Shown one piece after another: positions 31,952 through 40,996 of a stretch of DNA of 64,000 nucleotides. Both the position numbers and the translations under genes were made by a program. Numbering within the stretch: position 1 is the stretch's first letter; each line of letters begins with the position of its first letter. The notes beneath the pieces are model-generated. The model did not search any database. It had not been told where the DNA came from and was given only the letters and a program-made list of their open reading frames with translations. The stretch is from Brooklawnia propionicigenes (GTDB lineage: Bacteria; Actinomycetota; Actinomycetes; Propionibacteriales; Propionibacteriaceae). The stretch is taken from the NCBI RefSeq assembly GCF_030297015.1, contig NZ_AP028056.1, positions 1,994,939 to 2,058,938 of the forward strand, written 5' to 3'.

Positions 31952-32628
31952 GGCAGATCTCCCAATCGGTATCCCTGCGCTCGAACGGTCTCTACCAAGT
32001 CTTTGCTTGTCTTCCTCCGCAGATAATGCACATATGTGTCCACGGTTCCGGGCGAGTCGTCTGGTTTGAACACCGACTGCAGGATCTCCTCGCGGGAGAA
32101 GACATGCTCGGGACTCGAGCTCAACAACTCGAGCAACTGATTCTCGGTGGCGGTCAGCGAGATACGGGTGCCGAAAGGCGAGTAGATCGTCATGGTGTCG
32201 GGCGTGTAGACCCAATCACCCACGTAGCGCCGGCGTCCCTCAGCCGCGTACCCGCGTGTGAGTGCGCGCAATCGGGCCAGCAACTCCTCGAACTCGAACG
32301 GTTTGACCAGGTAGTCGTTGGCGCCGCCGTCCAAACCGGAGACCCGGTCCTCGAGGGTGCCGAGCGCGGTGAGCATCAGGATCGGGGTGGTGATCTGGGC
32401 ACGGCGCACGGCCGCGATCAACTCCAGGCCGCTCATTGCCGGCAACCGCCGGTCCACAACCATCACGTCAAAATGGCGGTTCAGACTCTTCTCCAGGCCT
32501 TGCTCGGCGTCGGGTACATGATCAACCGTGTAGAACTCGGACAAGACTTCGACGAGCATCTCGGCAATATCCGGATCATCCTCAACGAGTAGGAGTGAGG
32601 CGCCCCGCGCGCCGGACGAGTCGACCAT
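31948..32628 (-). CDS. OmpR-type response regulator
   Basis: 226 aa. The ATG at 32628 is 6 nt after GAGGAGG, so it is favoured over upstream starts. Receiver domain: L-V-E-D-D-P-D acidic pocket, phosphoacceptor Asp in V-M-V-V-D-R-R-L-P, and Lys in Y-L-V-K-P-F. The C-terminal winged helix includes the H-V-F-S-R-E-E-I-L-Q-S-V-F and T-V-D-T-Y-V-H-Y-L-R-R-K segments. Together with the kinase it may control the adjoining flavin electron-transfer genes. Confidence 0.93.
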   Translation of the reverse strand: MVDSSGARGASLLLVEDDPDIAEMLVEVLSEFYTVDHVPDAEQGLEKSLNRHFDVMVVDRRLPAMSGLELIAAVRRAQITTPILMLTALGTLEDRVSGLDGGANDYLVKPFEFEELLARLRALTRGYAAEGRRRYVGDWVYTPDTMTIYSPFGTRISLTATENQLLELLSSSPEHVFSREEILQSVFKPDDSPGTVDTYVHYLRRKTSKDLVETVRAQGYRLGDLP

Positions 32629-32760
32629 GATCATCCTCCTCGTGGTGCGAGCCTCACCGGATTGTCGCACTCCGGACGCGCCTTAGGCGGATCCGGTGCC
32701 ACGACAGAAGCTGAGGCTAAGTATGCAGGGTCTTCAGCCGGTAGCCGATTCACTGAGGGT

Positions 32761-35457
32761 TCATGGCGTGGGCAGTGCACCGGCACCTTCCCAGCGAACA
32801 TCCGAGGCCGACAGATCTGGACGCCAACCCCGCCAACTGGGCGCGCGCAGCCGCCCCTGCGGGGTCAGCTCGGAGTAGGCCACCTCGCCGACCAGAGTCG
32901 GGGTGACCCAGCGTGCGTCCCGCCGGTCCGCGTCCGGGATCCTCGCCACCGGTGGGGTCTTGCGTTCGATCCCGGCAAGCGTCCGCGCGATGTCGTCGAT
33001 GTCGCCGGGGGCGATTCCCGAGCCCGCGCGCCCCAGATAGTGCAGCTCGCCGTCGGCGCCGGGCACCGCCACCAGCAGGGAACGCAGCTTGCCGTCGGGG
33101 CCGGTCCGCCAGCCGATCACGATGACAGACTGATCGGTGCGCGGTTTGATCTTGATCCATTGCTGGGAGCGGCGTCCGGGGGTGTAGATGGAGTCGAGGC
33201 GTTTGGCCAGCACACCCTCCAGCCGCTCCGCGCGGGCATGCGCGATGGCCTCGTCCAGGCTGCCGTCGAATGCCGGCGGCACCCGGACGCGTTCGGTCGG
33301 GCTGATGGCGGTGGCGAGCAGCTCGCGGCGTGCGCGGTATGGGGTGCGCATCAGGTGGTGCTCGGTCCCATCCAGGGTGAGCGACAAGATGTCGAAGAGC
33401 ATCAAGGTGACCGGGGCCTGATCGGCCAGCCGCGGTGCGACCCGCGGGTCTGCCTTCATCCGGGGCTGCAGCAGCGAGAAATCGGGTCGTCCCCGAGGGT
33501 CGAGCGCGACGATCTCGCCGTCCAGGATCGCGGCTTGGGCGCCGAGATCGTCGGCGAGTTCGCCCAGCTCGGGATAGAGGTCGGTGATGTCGTTGCCGTT
33601 GCGTGAGACCAGCCGGACGCGGCCGCCGGCGACCGCGCAGATCGCGCGTACCCCGTCCCACTTCATCTCCAGCGCCCACTGTTGCGGGTCGTGCAGGTCG
33701 GACGGTGAACCGAGGCTGGCCAGCATGGGGGCCGGGAGCCGGTCGGGAGGCGGAGGCTGCGGGGACGCGTCGGGTTGGTGGGACGAGCTGGGCTGGTTGG
33801 ACGAGTCGGGCTGGTGGGGCTGCGGGGACGCGTCAGGTTGGTCGGGCGGTGCGGGCTGGTCAGGCGGTGCGGGCTGGTGGGATGTACCGGTCTCGGGGGA
33901 TGAGCCGGCCTCTGGGGATGAACCGGCCTCCGGGGACGAGCCAGCATCCGGGGACGAACCGGGCTGGTCCTTCTTGAAGATCAGCAGCCAATGGGACTTC
34001 TCGCCCTGCCCCTGGGTGCGGATCAGCACGTAGCGGCGCGGAATCCCGCCCAGGCCGCCGGTCTTTCGTCCGTGCAGCACGACGATGATCTCGTCGTCGC
34101 GCCACTTCTCCACCTCGATGGTGCCGGCGTCCCAGATGGTGACCGAACCGCCGCCGTACTGGCCCTTCGGGATGATCCCCTCGAAGCTGCCGTATTCGAG
34201 GGGGTGGTCTTCGGTCTGCACGGCCAGCCGGTGATCGTCGGGGGCCAGCGGCGGCCCCTTCGGCACCGCCCACGACACCAGCACGCCGTCGCGTTCCAGC
34301 CGGAAATCCCAGTGCAGACGGTGCGCATGATGCTCTTGGATGACGAAGGTCGGAGCACCGCTGGCCGCTGCCGCGGCGCTCTTCTGGTCCGTCGAGCTGC
34401 TGCTGTCTACCGGGCCGCCCTTCTGGTCCGCCGGGCCGCTCGCATCGTCCGCCCGCCCGCCCTCGCCCTCACCAGGCTCGGCAGGCACCGGCTCCGGAGT
34501 GGCGTCGGCGTCGCGCTTCTCGCGGTAGCGGGTCAGCTTGTCGGTGCTGCCGGGAGCCTGGTCGAACACCCAGCCCTGGTCTGCGATCGGATCGATGCCG
34601 GAGGCGACCCGTTCCAGCACCTCCCGGTAGTCGAGCTGGGCCAGGTTGGGCCGCTCGAGTTCGTCCCAGGTACGGGGCGCGGCCACCGTCGGATGCATGC
34701 GACCGCGCAGCGAGTAGGGGCAGATCGTCGTCTTCGCGGCATTGTTCTGCGACCAGTCGATGAGCACCCGCCCCTCGCGCAGGGTCTTCCGCTGGGTCGC
34801 CACGACCAGGTTCGGCATGGTCTCTTCGAGTGACAGGGCAAGTTGCTTGGCCACCGCCGAGGCCTGCTCGCTGGTCGTCCGGCCATCCAGCGGCGCGTAC
34901 AGATGGATGCCCTTCGAGCCGGAGGTCACCGGCACGGCGTCCAGCTTCATGCCCTGGAAGATCTCGCGGATCGCTTGGGCCACCTCGACGCACTGCGGCA
35001 GACCGGCCTCGGGGCCGGGGTCCAGATCGATGACCAGGCGGTCGGGGTTGCGCGGCGCGCCGTCGTCACCGAAGCGCCACTGCGGCACATGGATCTCCAG
35101 GGCGGCCAGCTGCGCGAACCAGGCCAGCACCGCGGCGTTGTTGGCCAGCGGGTAGACGTTCGTCCGTTCCTTGTGGACGATCTGGCCGGTCGGCACCCAG
35201 CCGGGGGCGCCGTCCTCGATGTCCTTGCGGAAGAAGACCTGTCCGGGCTTGTCAGGGGTGCCGACCCCGTCCACCCACCGCTTGCGGGTGGCCGGCCGCC
35301 AGGCCGCCTGCGGTACCAGCACCGAGGCGATCTTGAGGTAGTAGTCGATGACCTCGCCCTTGGTGGTGCCCGTCTGCGGGTACATGACCTTGTCGAGGTT
35401 GGACACGGCGAGCGTCACTTCGCCGACCTGGATGGTCTGGGTCTTCTTGGCTGCCAT
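32761..35457 (-). CDS. ligD: Multifunctional ATP-dependent DNA ligase LigD (polymerase-phosphoesterase-ligase)
   Basis: 898 aa, larger than mycobacterial LigD (about 760). Order: primase-like polymerase domain (about 1-310, catalytic V-I-D-L-D-P-G), 3'-phosphoesterase domain (about 370-500, E-H-H-A-H-R-L-H-W-D-F-R-L), a Ser/Pro/Asp-rich low-complexity linker (about 510-595) of short repeats such as S-S-P-E-A-G and P-A-P-P-D-Q, and the ligase domain with nucleotidyl lysine in E-M-K-W-D-G-V-R. It seals double-strand breaks with Ku in non-homologous end joining. No Ku gene is in the window, so the partner must lie elsewhere if present. Confidence 0.95.
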   Translation of the reverse strand: MAAKKTQTIQVGEVTLAVSNLDKVMYPQTGTTKGEVIDYYLKIASVLVPQAAWRPATRKRWVDGVGTPDKPGQVFFRKDIEDGAPGWVPTGQIVHKERTNVYPLANNAAVLAWFAQLAALEIHVPQWRFGDDGAPRNPDRLVIDLDPGPEAGLPQCVEVAQAIREIFQGMKLDAVPVTSGSKGIHLYAPLDGRTTSEQASAVAKQLALSLEETMPNLVVATQRKTLREGRVLIDWSQNNAAKTTICPYSLRGRMHPTVAAPRTWDELERPNLAQLDYREVLERVASGIDPIADQGWVFDQAPGSTDKLTRYREKRDADATPEPVPAEPGEGEGGRADDASGPADQKGGPVDSSSSTDQKSAAAAASGAPTFVIQEHHAHRLHWDFRLERDGVLVSWAVPKGPPLAPDDHRLAVQTEDHPLEYGSFEGIIPKGQYGGGSVTIWDAGTIEVEKWRDDEIIVVLHGRKTGGLGGIPRRYVLIRTQGQGEKSHWLLIFKKDQPGSSPDAGSSPEAGSSPEAGSSPETGTSHQPAPPDQPAPPDQPDASPQPHQPDSSNQPSSSHQPDASPQPPPPDRLPAPMLASLGSPSDLHDPQQWALEMKWDGVRAICAVAGGRVRLVSRNGNDITDLYPELGELADDLGAQAAILDGEIVALDPRGRPDFSLLQPRMKADPRVAPRLADQAPVTLMLFDILSLTLDGTEHHLMRTPYRARRELLATAISPTERVRVPPAFDGSLDEAIAHARAERLEGVLAKRLDSIYTPGRRSQQWIKIKPRTDQSVIVIGWRTGPDGKLRSLLVAVPGADGELHYLGRAGSGIAPGDIDDIARTLAGIERKTPPVARIPDADRRDARWVTPTLVGEVAYSELTPQGRLRAPSWRGWRPDLSASDVRWEGAGALPTP

Positions 35458-35555
35458 CAGTCCTCCTCGTCCGGCGGCGGATGCCTATGCCCGCGGAAGT
35501 CTTGCGTCCACCCTAGTCATCAACAGGTCGTCTCGCGCTCTGGCCAGGCGCCACA

Positions 35556-35581
35556 GCTGCCGGGCTGGTCTCACCGGCAGC
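35556..35581. terminator. Hairpin downstream of the DEAD-box helicase gene
   Basis: Perfect 8-bp arms GCTGCCGG/CCGGCAGC with a 10-nt loop just after the helicase stop (minus strand). No T tract, so intrinsic termination is uncertain. Confidence 0.35.
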
Positions 35582-35593
35582 CGACGATTGTGC

Positions 35594-37393
35594 CTAGTAG
35601 CGCGGCTTCCGGTAGGGACGCTTGCCCCGGGCCGGGTCGGCCTGACGCGGGCCCCGGCCACCCCGGTTGGTGCCCTTGTTGTGGTTCTGTGCGAAGCGGT
35701 CGGGCTTGATCTCGATGTACTTGCCGGCGATCTGGGTATCGCGCAGCCGGTCGAGCACCGAGCGGTCGAGATCGGCGGGCAGCTCGACGATCGAGAAGTC
35801 CGGACGAATCGTGATCGCGCCGAAGTCCTCGCGGTTCAGTCCGCCCTCGTTTGCCAGCGCACCGACGATCTGGCCGGGGCTGACCCGCTGGTGATGACCG
35901 ACCTCGATGCGGTAAGGGGCGTAGTCACCGCGCGAACGATGGTCGCGCGAGCGGTCGTCGGAGCCACGTCCGCGGGAACGGTCGTCGTCGCGGTCGTCGC
36001 GCTGCTTGCGGTCACGGCCGGCCGGCCGGGCCAGCGGATCGTTGGCAGGATCGAGCAGCAGCGGCGTCTCGCCCTGAGCCACCACCGCCAGCGCCGCGGC
36101 CACATCGGCCTCCGGCACGTCGTTGTGGCGCATGTAGTGGGCGATGATGTCGCGGAAGGCCTCGATCCGCGAGGTCTCCGCCAGCGCGGCGGTGATGGCG
36201 TCATCGAAACGGGCCAGCCGGGTGCTGTTGACGTCCTCGGTGGTGGGCAGCTGCATCTGCTCGGGCTGCTGACGGGTGGCCCGCTCGATGTGCTTGAGCA
36301 GGTAGCGCTCGCGCGGGGTGATGAAGCTGATCGCGTCCCCACTGCGTCCGGCGCGGCCGGTGCGTCCGATGCGGTGCACATACGACTCGGTGTCGGTGGG
36401 GATGTCGAAGTTGATCACGTGGCTGATCCGGTCCACATCCAGGCCACGAGCCGCGACATCGGTGGCGACCAGGATATCGAGGGTGCCGTCCTTGAGCTGA
36501 CCGATCGTCCGCTCGCGCATGGCCTGCGGGATATCGCCGTTGATCGCGGCCGCGGAATAGCCGCGAGCGCGCAGCTTCTCGGCCAGCGTCTCGGTCTCGT
36601 TCTTCGTCCGGACGAACACGATGACGCCGTCGAACGCCTCGACCTCGAGGATGCGGGTGAGAGCATCGACCTTCTGCGCATAGGAGACGACCAAGTAGCG
36701 TTGCTTGATATTGGTGGCGGTCGACGTCTTCGACTTGATCATGATCTCTTGCGGATCATGCAGATACTTCTGAGCCAGCCTGCGGATCTGCGCCGGGATC
36801 GTCGCTGAGAACAGCGCGGTCTGCTTGTCGTCCGGCGTCTTCGCGAGAATCGTCTCGACGTCGTCGACGAAGCCCATCTGCAGCATCTCGTCGGCCTCGT
36901 CGAGCACCATGTGCGTCAACTGCGACAGGTCGAGGGTGCCCTTCTCGAGGTGGTCCATGATGCGTCCGGGGGTGCCGACGACGATGTGGACGCCGCGGCG
37001 CAGCGCTGACAGCTGGACGCCGTAGCCCTGCCCGCCGTAGACGGGCAGCACCCGCACACCCTGCATCTTGGCCGCGTACGATTCGAAGGCCTCGCAGACC
37101 TGCAGTGCGAGTTCGCGGGTGGGGGCGAGCACCAGTGCCTGCGGGGCCTTCTGGTTCATGTCGAGGTGTTCGAGGATCGGCAGCGCGAAGGCGGCCGTCT
37201 TGCCGGTGCCGGTCTGCGCCTGGCCGACGACATCGCGTCCGGCCAACAGCGGGGGAATGGTCGCCACCTGAATGGGCGAGGGGGTCTCATAGCCGAGGTC
37301 TCGGATCGCTGCGAGCACAGGCCCGGTGATGCCGAGCTCCTCGAATGAAGGGGTCGTATCGGCGTCGGGCGTCGTGTTCTCGTCTTGGGTCAC
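35594..37393 (-). CDS. DEAD-box RNA helicase (DeaD/CsdA type)
   Basis: 599 aa. Core motifs are complete: Q motif (F-E-E-L-G-I-T...P-S-P-I-Q), Walker A A-Q-T-G-T-G-K-T, V-L-D-E-A-D-E-M, S-A-T-I-P, and H-R-I-G-R-T-G-R-A-G-R. After the helicase core come an Asp/Arg-rich tract (about 455-490) and a DbpA-like RNA-binding fold (Y-R-I-E-V-G...I-V-G-A-L-A-N-E-G-G), then a basic tail. Such proteins remodel structured RNA during ribosome assembly and cold stress. The start is a GTG. Confidence 0.95.
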   Translation of the reverse strand: MTQDENTTPDADTTPSFEELGITGPVLAAIRDLGYETPSPIQVATIPPLLAGRDVVGQAQTGTGKTAAFALPILEHLDMNQKAPQALVLAPTRELALQVCEAFESYAAKMQGVRVLPVYGGQGYGVQLSALRRGVHIVVGTPGRIMDHLEKGTLDLSQLTHMVLDEADEMLQMGFVDDVETILAKTPDDKQTALFSATIPAQIRRLAQKYLHDPQEIMIKSKTSTATNIKQRYLVVSYAQKVDALTRILEVEAFDGVIVFVRTKNETETLAEKLRARGYSAAAINGDIPQAMRERTIGQLKDGTLDILVATDVAARGLDVDRISHVINFDIPTDTESYVHRIGRTGRAGRSGDAISFITPRERYLLKHIERATRQQPEQMQLPTTEDVNSTRLARFDDAITAALAETSRIEAFRDIIAHYMRHNDVPEADVAAALAVVAQGETPLLLDPANDPLARPAGRDRKQRDDRDDDRSRGRGSDDRSRDHRSRGDYAPYRIEVGHHQRVSPGQIVGALANEGGLNREDFGAITIRPDFSIVELPADLDRSVLDRLRDTQIAGKYIEIKPDRFAQNHNKGTNRGGRGPRQADPARGKRPYRKPRY

Positions 37394-37505
37394 TGCCCAA
37401 ATCTACCGCCCCGGGCATGATAGCCGCGTATCGGACCGATGAGAGCGCCTGAATTCGGTTGCGGCCGAGCCAGCCACCGGGCCTTGAATCTGACCCCATC
37501 CGGCG

Positions 37506-37529
37506 TAAAGTACAACCAAATGGTTGTAC
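37506..37529 (+). promoter_or_regulatory. Perfect palindrome covering the start codon of the ArsR gene, with -10 box
   Basis: GTACAACCA-AA-TGGTTGTAC (37510-37529) is a perfect 9-bp inverted repeat. The ATG at 37520 lies at its centre. TAAAGT at 37506-37511 fits a -10 box 8 nt upstream. A repressor bound here would cover promoter, transcription start and start codon together: a compact autoregulatory switch. Confidence 0.7.
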
Positions 37530-37873
37530 ATGTTGAGTTGAGCGAAACCGAGATGGACCGCCTCTTCCACGCGCTGTCGGCGTCGACGAGGCGGGATATC
37601 CTGCGCCGCACGATGACCAAGGAGATCACCGTGTCCGAGCTGGCGCGTGAGTACGACATGTCGTTCTCCGCGGTGCAGAAGCACATTTCCGTGCTTGAAG
37701 AGGCTCAACTCATCGTCAAGCGGGCGGCCGGGCGCGAACGCCTCGTCCGGGCCGACCCACAACGGATCGCCCAAGCCCGGGTGCTCCTAGCACAGTACGA
37801 AGACCTCTGGAGAGCACGCGTTGACCGGCTCGATGCGCTGCTCGCAGAATCGGTCGAACCGACAACTCCGTAA
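37520..37873 (+). CDS. ArsR-family regulator paired with an SRPBCC protein
   Basis: 117 aa from the ATG at 37520; an upstream in-frame start at 37439 would run through the promoter. Classical ArsR winged helix: L-F-H-A-L-S-A-S-T-R-R-D-I-L-R-R, V-S-E-L-A-R-E-Y-D-M-S-F-S-A-V-Q-K-H with the recognition helix, and wing region. No metal-binding cysteines, as in the subgroup that accompanies START/SRPBCC proteins. It precedes such a gene by 9 bp. Confidence 0.9.
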   Translation: MVVHVELSETEMDRLFHALSASTRRDILRRTMTKEITVSELAREYDMSFSAVQKHISVLEEAQLIVKRAAGRERLVRADPQRIAQARVLLAQYEDLWRARVDRLDALLAESVEPTTP

Positions 37874-37882
37874 GGAGCCGAC

Positions 37883-38860
37883 ATGCCAGTCACCGACGTC
37901 ATCACCAGTCCAGAAGATCTCACCATCCGTGTCATCGCAGACTTCGCCCATCCGGTCGATCGGGTGTGGGCCGCCTACTCCGACCCGCGCCAGCTGGAGC
38001 GTTTCTGGGGGCCGCCGAGTTGGCCCGCGACGTTTACCGAATGGGACCACACGGTGGGTGATCATGCGCAGTACCACATGACCAGCCCGCAGGGCGAGAA
38101 GGCGTACGGCAGCTGGGAGTTCTTGGAGATCGACCCGAAGAACCGTTTCGTGGTGCTCGATTCCTTCGCGGACGAGCACGGCAATACAGTCGAGGATCTC
38201 CCCGCGATGCGGGCAGAGTTCGTCTTCGAACCGACCGAGCAGGGCAGCCGGCTCACCACGGTGTCGTCGTTCACCTCACTCGAGGCACTCGAACAGGTGC
38301 TGTCGATGGGTGTGGTCGAAGGTCTCACCCTCGCCATGGGCCAGATCGACGCGGTGCTGGAAGGCCTGCGCGCCTACGCCCAGGGCAAGGGCACCCGCAC
38401 CGAACTGCTGAGCGACACCCATGTGCGCATCACCAGGCTGATCGACGGATCGCGCGAGCTCGTCTGGCGCGCCCACAACGATCCCGAACTCATCAGGAAG
38501 TGGATGCTCGGACCCGATGGCTGGGAGATGACCACCTGCGAGGTCGCCACTGCCGTCGGCGAGACTTTCCATTACGCATGGGCGCCGGTCGGCGACGTCG
38601 AGGGCCAGCCCTTCGGCTTCGAGGGCGAATTGCTGTTCGTGGACGAGCCGTCCCGCGCGGTGACCACCGAGCGAATGGCCGGCACGCCCGGTCCGCAGAC
38701 GATCAACGACCTCAACCTGTTCGAAGAGGACGGCGCGACGCTGATCACCACGGTCATCGAATACCCCAGCCTCGAGGTCAGGGACATGATCCTCGGCACC
38801 GGAATGGCCGAGGGCATGGAGATGTCCTACGCGAGGTTGGAGGAGCTCCTGTCCGCCTGA
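37883..38860 (+). CDS. Tandem SRPBCC/AHSA1-type protein
   Basis: 325 aa containing two AHSA1-like domains (about 10-160 and 172-322). Each has the helix-grip start (F-A-H-P-V-D-R-V-W-A-A-Y-S-D-P in the first; I-D-G-S-R-E-L-V-W-R-A-H-N-D-P in the second), W-G/M-L-G-P motif and the closing L-E-G-L/L-E-E-L helix. These folds bind hydrophobic ligands. Most relatives have a single domain; fusion gives an internal pseudo-dimer. Cotranscribed with the ArsR gene, so a ligand-linked response is likely. Confidence 0.87.
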   Translation: MPVTDVITSPEDLTIRVIADFAHPVDRVWAAYSDPRQLERFWGPPSWPATFTEWDHTVGDHAQYHMTSPQGEKAYGSWEFLEIDPKNRFVVLDSFADEHGNTVEDLPAMRAEFVFEPTEQGSRLTTVSSFTSLEALEQVLSMGVVEGLTLAMGQIDAVLEGLRAYAQGKGTRTELLSDTHVRITRLIDGSRELVWRAHNDPELIRKWMLGPDGWEMTTCEVATAVGETFHYAWAPVGDVEGQPFGFEGELLFVDEPSRAVTTERMAGTPGPQTINDLNLFEEDGATLITTVIEYPSLEVRDMILGTGMAEGMEMSYARLEELLSA

Positions 38861-39003
38861 GCACCGTGGCCCCGGGGTGCGCCCGCCGTCCGCTCGCCGC
38901 AGAGCAGAACGCTCCCGTTCCAATGGAAGCAACTGCTTTGTGGCGGGCGCTCGGGGGATGGGCGGCCACTAGTCTGGGTGCCACCTCGATTCGGAAGGGC
39001 ACC

Positions 39004-39708
39004 ATGACCGAACTCAATCCCGCCGGCATCAGCGCCGAGCAGCTGAACCAGACGATCGCCTACACGCAGTACGCCGTCTACACCCGTCATGGCGGCGCCG
39101 GAGCCGACGCGGCCGATCCCCAGACCCAGCTGGATCGCTGGGTCGAGAAGTGGACGAGCAGAGGTGTCACCGTCCGTGGGCTGTACGACGCGAGCGGTTT
39201 CAAGGCGGACTCGGACGTCATCGTGTGGACCCACTGCCCGGACATGGCCACCCTGCAGGCGGCCCATGTCGCCTTCCGTCGCTTGCCTGCGGCTGGTGCG
39301 CTGACCCTGGCGTGGAGCGCCGTGGGCGTCCACCGGGAGGCTGAGTTCGCCAAGAGCCACGGCCCGGCGTTCATGTACGGCAAGCAGCCGCGCACCTGGC
39401 TCACGGTCTACCCGTTCGTCCGCTCGTACGAGTGGTACCTGCTGCCGGACGAGCAGCGCCGCGAGATGCTGCTTGAGCACGGCAAGAAGGGCCGCCAGTA
39501 TCCGCAGGTCAACGCCAACACCGTCGCGGCCTTCGCGCTCGGCGACTATGAATGGCTGCTCGCCTTCGAGGCCGATGAGCTCACCGATCTGGTCGACATG
39601 ATGCGCGACCTGCGCTACACCGAGGCCCGCCGACACGTCCGCGAGGAACTGCCCTTCTACACCGGACGCCGGATCACCACGGCGCAGCTTGCGGTGCTGT
39701 TGGCCTGA
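39004..39708 (+). CDS. hemQ: Coproheme decarboxylase HemQ (chlorite dismutase family)
   Basis: 234 aa; ATG at 39004 with GGAAGGG upstream. HemQ (also ChdC) completes haem synthesis by the coproporphyrin route of Gram-positive bacteria. Family features: N-terminal Y-A-V-Y-T..., the catalytic-tyrosine region Y-P-F-V-R-S-Y-E-W-Y and the haem-ligand histidine segment H-G-K-K-G-R-Q-Y. It stands away from other haem genes. The window's many cytochrome haems make it functionally relevant. Confidence 0.92.
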   Translation: MTELNPAGISAEQLNQTIAYTQYAVYTRHGGAGADAADPQTQLDRWVEKWTSRGVTVRGLYDASGFKADSDVIVWTHCPDMATLQAAHVAFRRLPAAGALTLAWSAVGVHREAEFAKSHGPAFMYGKQPRTWLTVYPFVRSYEWYLLPDEQRREMLLEHGKKGRQYPQVNANTVAAFALGDYEWLLAFEADELTDLVDMMRDLRYTEARRHVREELPFYTGRRITTAQLAVLLA

Positions 39709-39717
39709 GGCCTCAGG

Positions 39718-40557
39718 TCAGTGAACGACTGGCGCGGAGCTCAGCCCGAGCCGGTCGAATGCGTCCACCAAGCCGTGCTCGGCCGGACCGGGAATGATGA
39801 ACTGGGCGTGGTCGAGCAGTGCCTTCGGCGCACCCTCGACGACGACACCGATGCCCGCGTACGCGACCATCTCGACATCGTTGTAGCCGTCGCCGATGGC
39901 GACGATCTCAGATCGCGGGGTCCCCAGGTACTCGGCGACCCGAGCCATGCCGGCCGATTTGTCGATGCCGCGCAGGTAGATCTCTCCGGCGCCGCCGCTC
40001 ATGCCCTGCACCGAGATCTGGATCGCGGAGACGGCCGGTCCGATCAATTCGGCCAGCTCGCCGACGGTCGGACCCGAGGACTCCACCACGACCGCCTTCC
40101 CGAATGAGCAGCCGCTGAGATCGTCGGCGGTGTGCACCGCCGACATCAGCTCATAGGACTCATCGTCCGGATCTGTCGACCAGACCTTTCCGCTGAATGC
40201 CTCGCGCACGCGATCGGCGGCGTCCGGCAGGCAGTAGACCGCTTCCGGAGCCTCCAGAATGAAGGTGGTGTGGTGCTCGGTGAGCAGCGCGACGGTCCGG
40301 GAGGCGACATCCGCCGGAAACCGGGTGTCGATCAATACGTGACCGTTGATCTCGACATAGCCGCCCGCCGCGCAGACCAGGCCGTCGAAAAGCGAATCCC
40401 GCAGAAGCTTCGGCACCAGCGACTTGGGGCGTCCGGTGCACAAGAGCACATGGTGACCGTTAGCTCGGATCTCTTGGATGGCCTCGATGTGGGCGGCGGG
40501 CACCTGCCCATGATCGGCCAGGGTTCCGTCGAAGTCGATAAAGACAGTTTTAGTCAT
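39718..40557 (-). CDS. HAD-superfamily phosphatase (Cof type)
   Basis: 279 aa. Motif I D-F-D-G-T-L-A-D with nucleophile Asp, motif II in L-L-C-T-G-R-P, motif III Lys (G-I-D-K-S-A-G-M), and motif IV G-D-G-Y-N-D-V-E-M. A large type-IIB cap lies between motifs II and III, as in sugar-phosphate and flavin-nucleotide phosphatases. Substrate cannot be assigned. Convergent with hemQ, 9 bp apart. Confidence 0.92.
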   Translation of the reverse strand: MTKTVFIDFDGTLADHGQVPAAHIEAIQEIRANGHHVLLCTGRPKSLVPKLLRDSLFDGLVCAAGGYVEINGHVLIDTRFPADVASRTVALLTEHHTTFILEAPEAVYCLPDAADRVREAFSGKVWSTDPDDESYELMSAVHTADDLSGCSFGKAVVVESSGPTVGELAELIGPAVSAIQISVQGMSGGAGEIYLRGIDKSAGMARVAEYLGTPRSEIVAIGDGYNDVEMVAYAGIGVVVEGAPKALLDHAQFIIPGPAEHGLVDAFDRLGLSSAPVVH

Positions 40558-40600
40558 CGCCTTTGACGCTACCAGGTGGCCCGCCGCCGCAGCTGAAGTC

Positions 40601-40993
40601 TCAGCGCGGCGCGACGACCGTGATGCCGTGACTGCGCGCGGCGCCGGCCATCCGCTCGTCGTAGCTGACGATCCCGTCGAGGTCGTCGCCGAGTTCGAGC
40701 GCGGACGCCAGGTGCACCGCGTCCAGAGTCCGCAGGATAGTGGGATCGACCAGCCCGGCAGACTCGAAGACCGGGGTGACCACCTTCGTCAGGGTGATCG
40801 AGTCGAGCACCGCCCTGGCCTGCTCGAGCCGATCGGGCAGCACCCGGCGGACGACTCGCAGCAACTCGGTGCGGGCCAGATCCGAGGACACCAGGCTCGG
40901 ATGCTCAGCTGCGATCCAGGAGCGCAGAGCCGCAGTCTCGGGCTTGGCGACGACAAGCTTCACCAGAGCCGAGGTGTCGATGTAGTAAGCCAC
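40601..40993 (-). CDS. VapC-type PIN-domain toxin
   Basis: 130 aa, GTG start. PIN ribonuclease fold with the acidic active site: D in Y-I-D-T-S-A-L-V-K, E in A-R-T-E-L-L-R, D in T-L-D-A-V-H-L-A-S-A, and D in S-Y-D-E-R-M. Follows the antitoxin gene by 3 bp. Confidence 0.92.
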   Translation of the reverse strand: MAYYIDTSALVKLVVAKPETAALRSWIAAEHPSLVSSDLARTELLRVVRRVLPDRLEQARAVLDSITLTKVVTPVFESAGLVDPTILRTLDAVHLASALELGDDLDGIVSYDERMAGAARSHGITVVAPR

Positions 40994-40996
40994 CGG

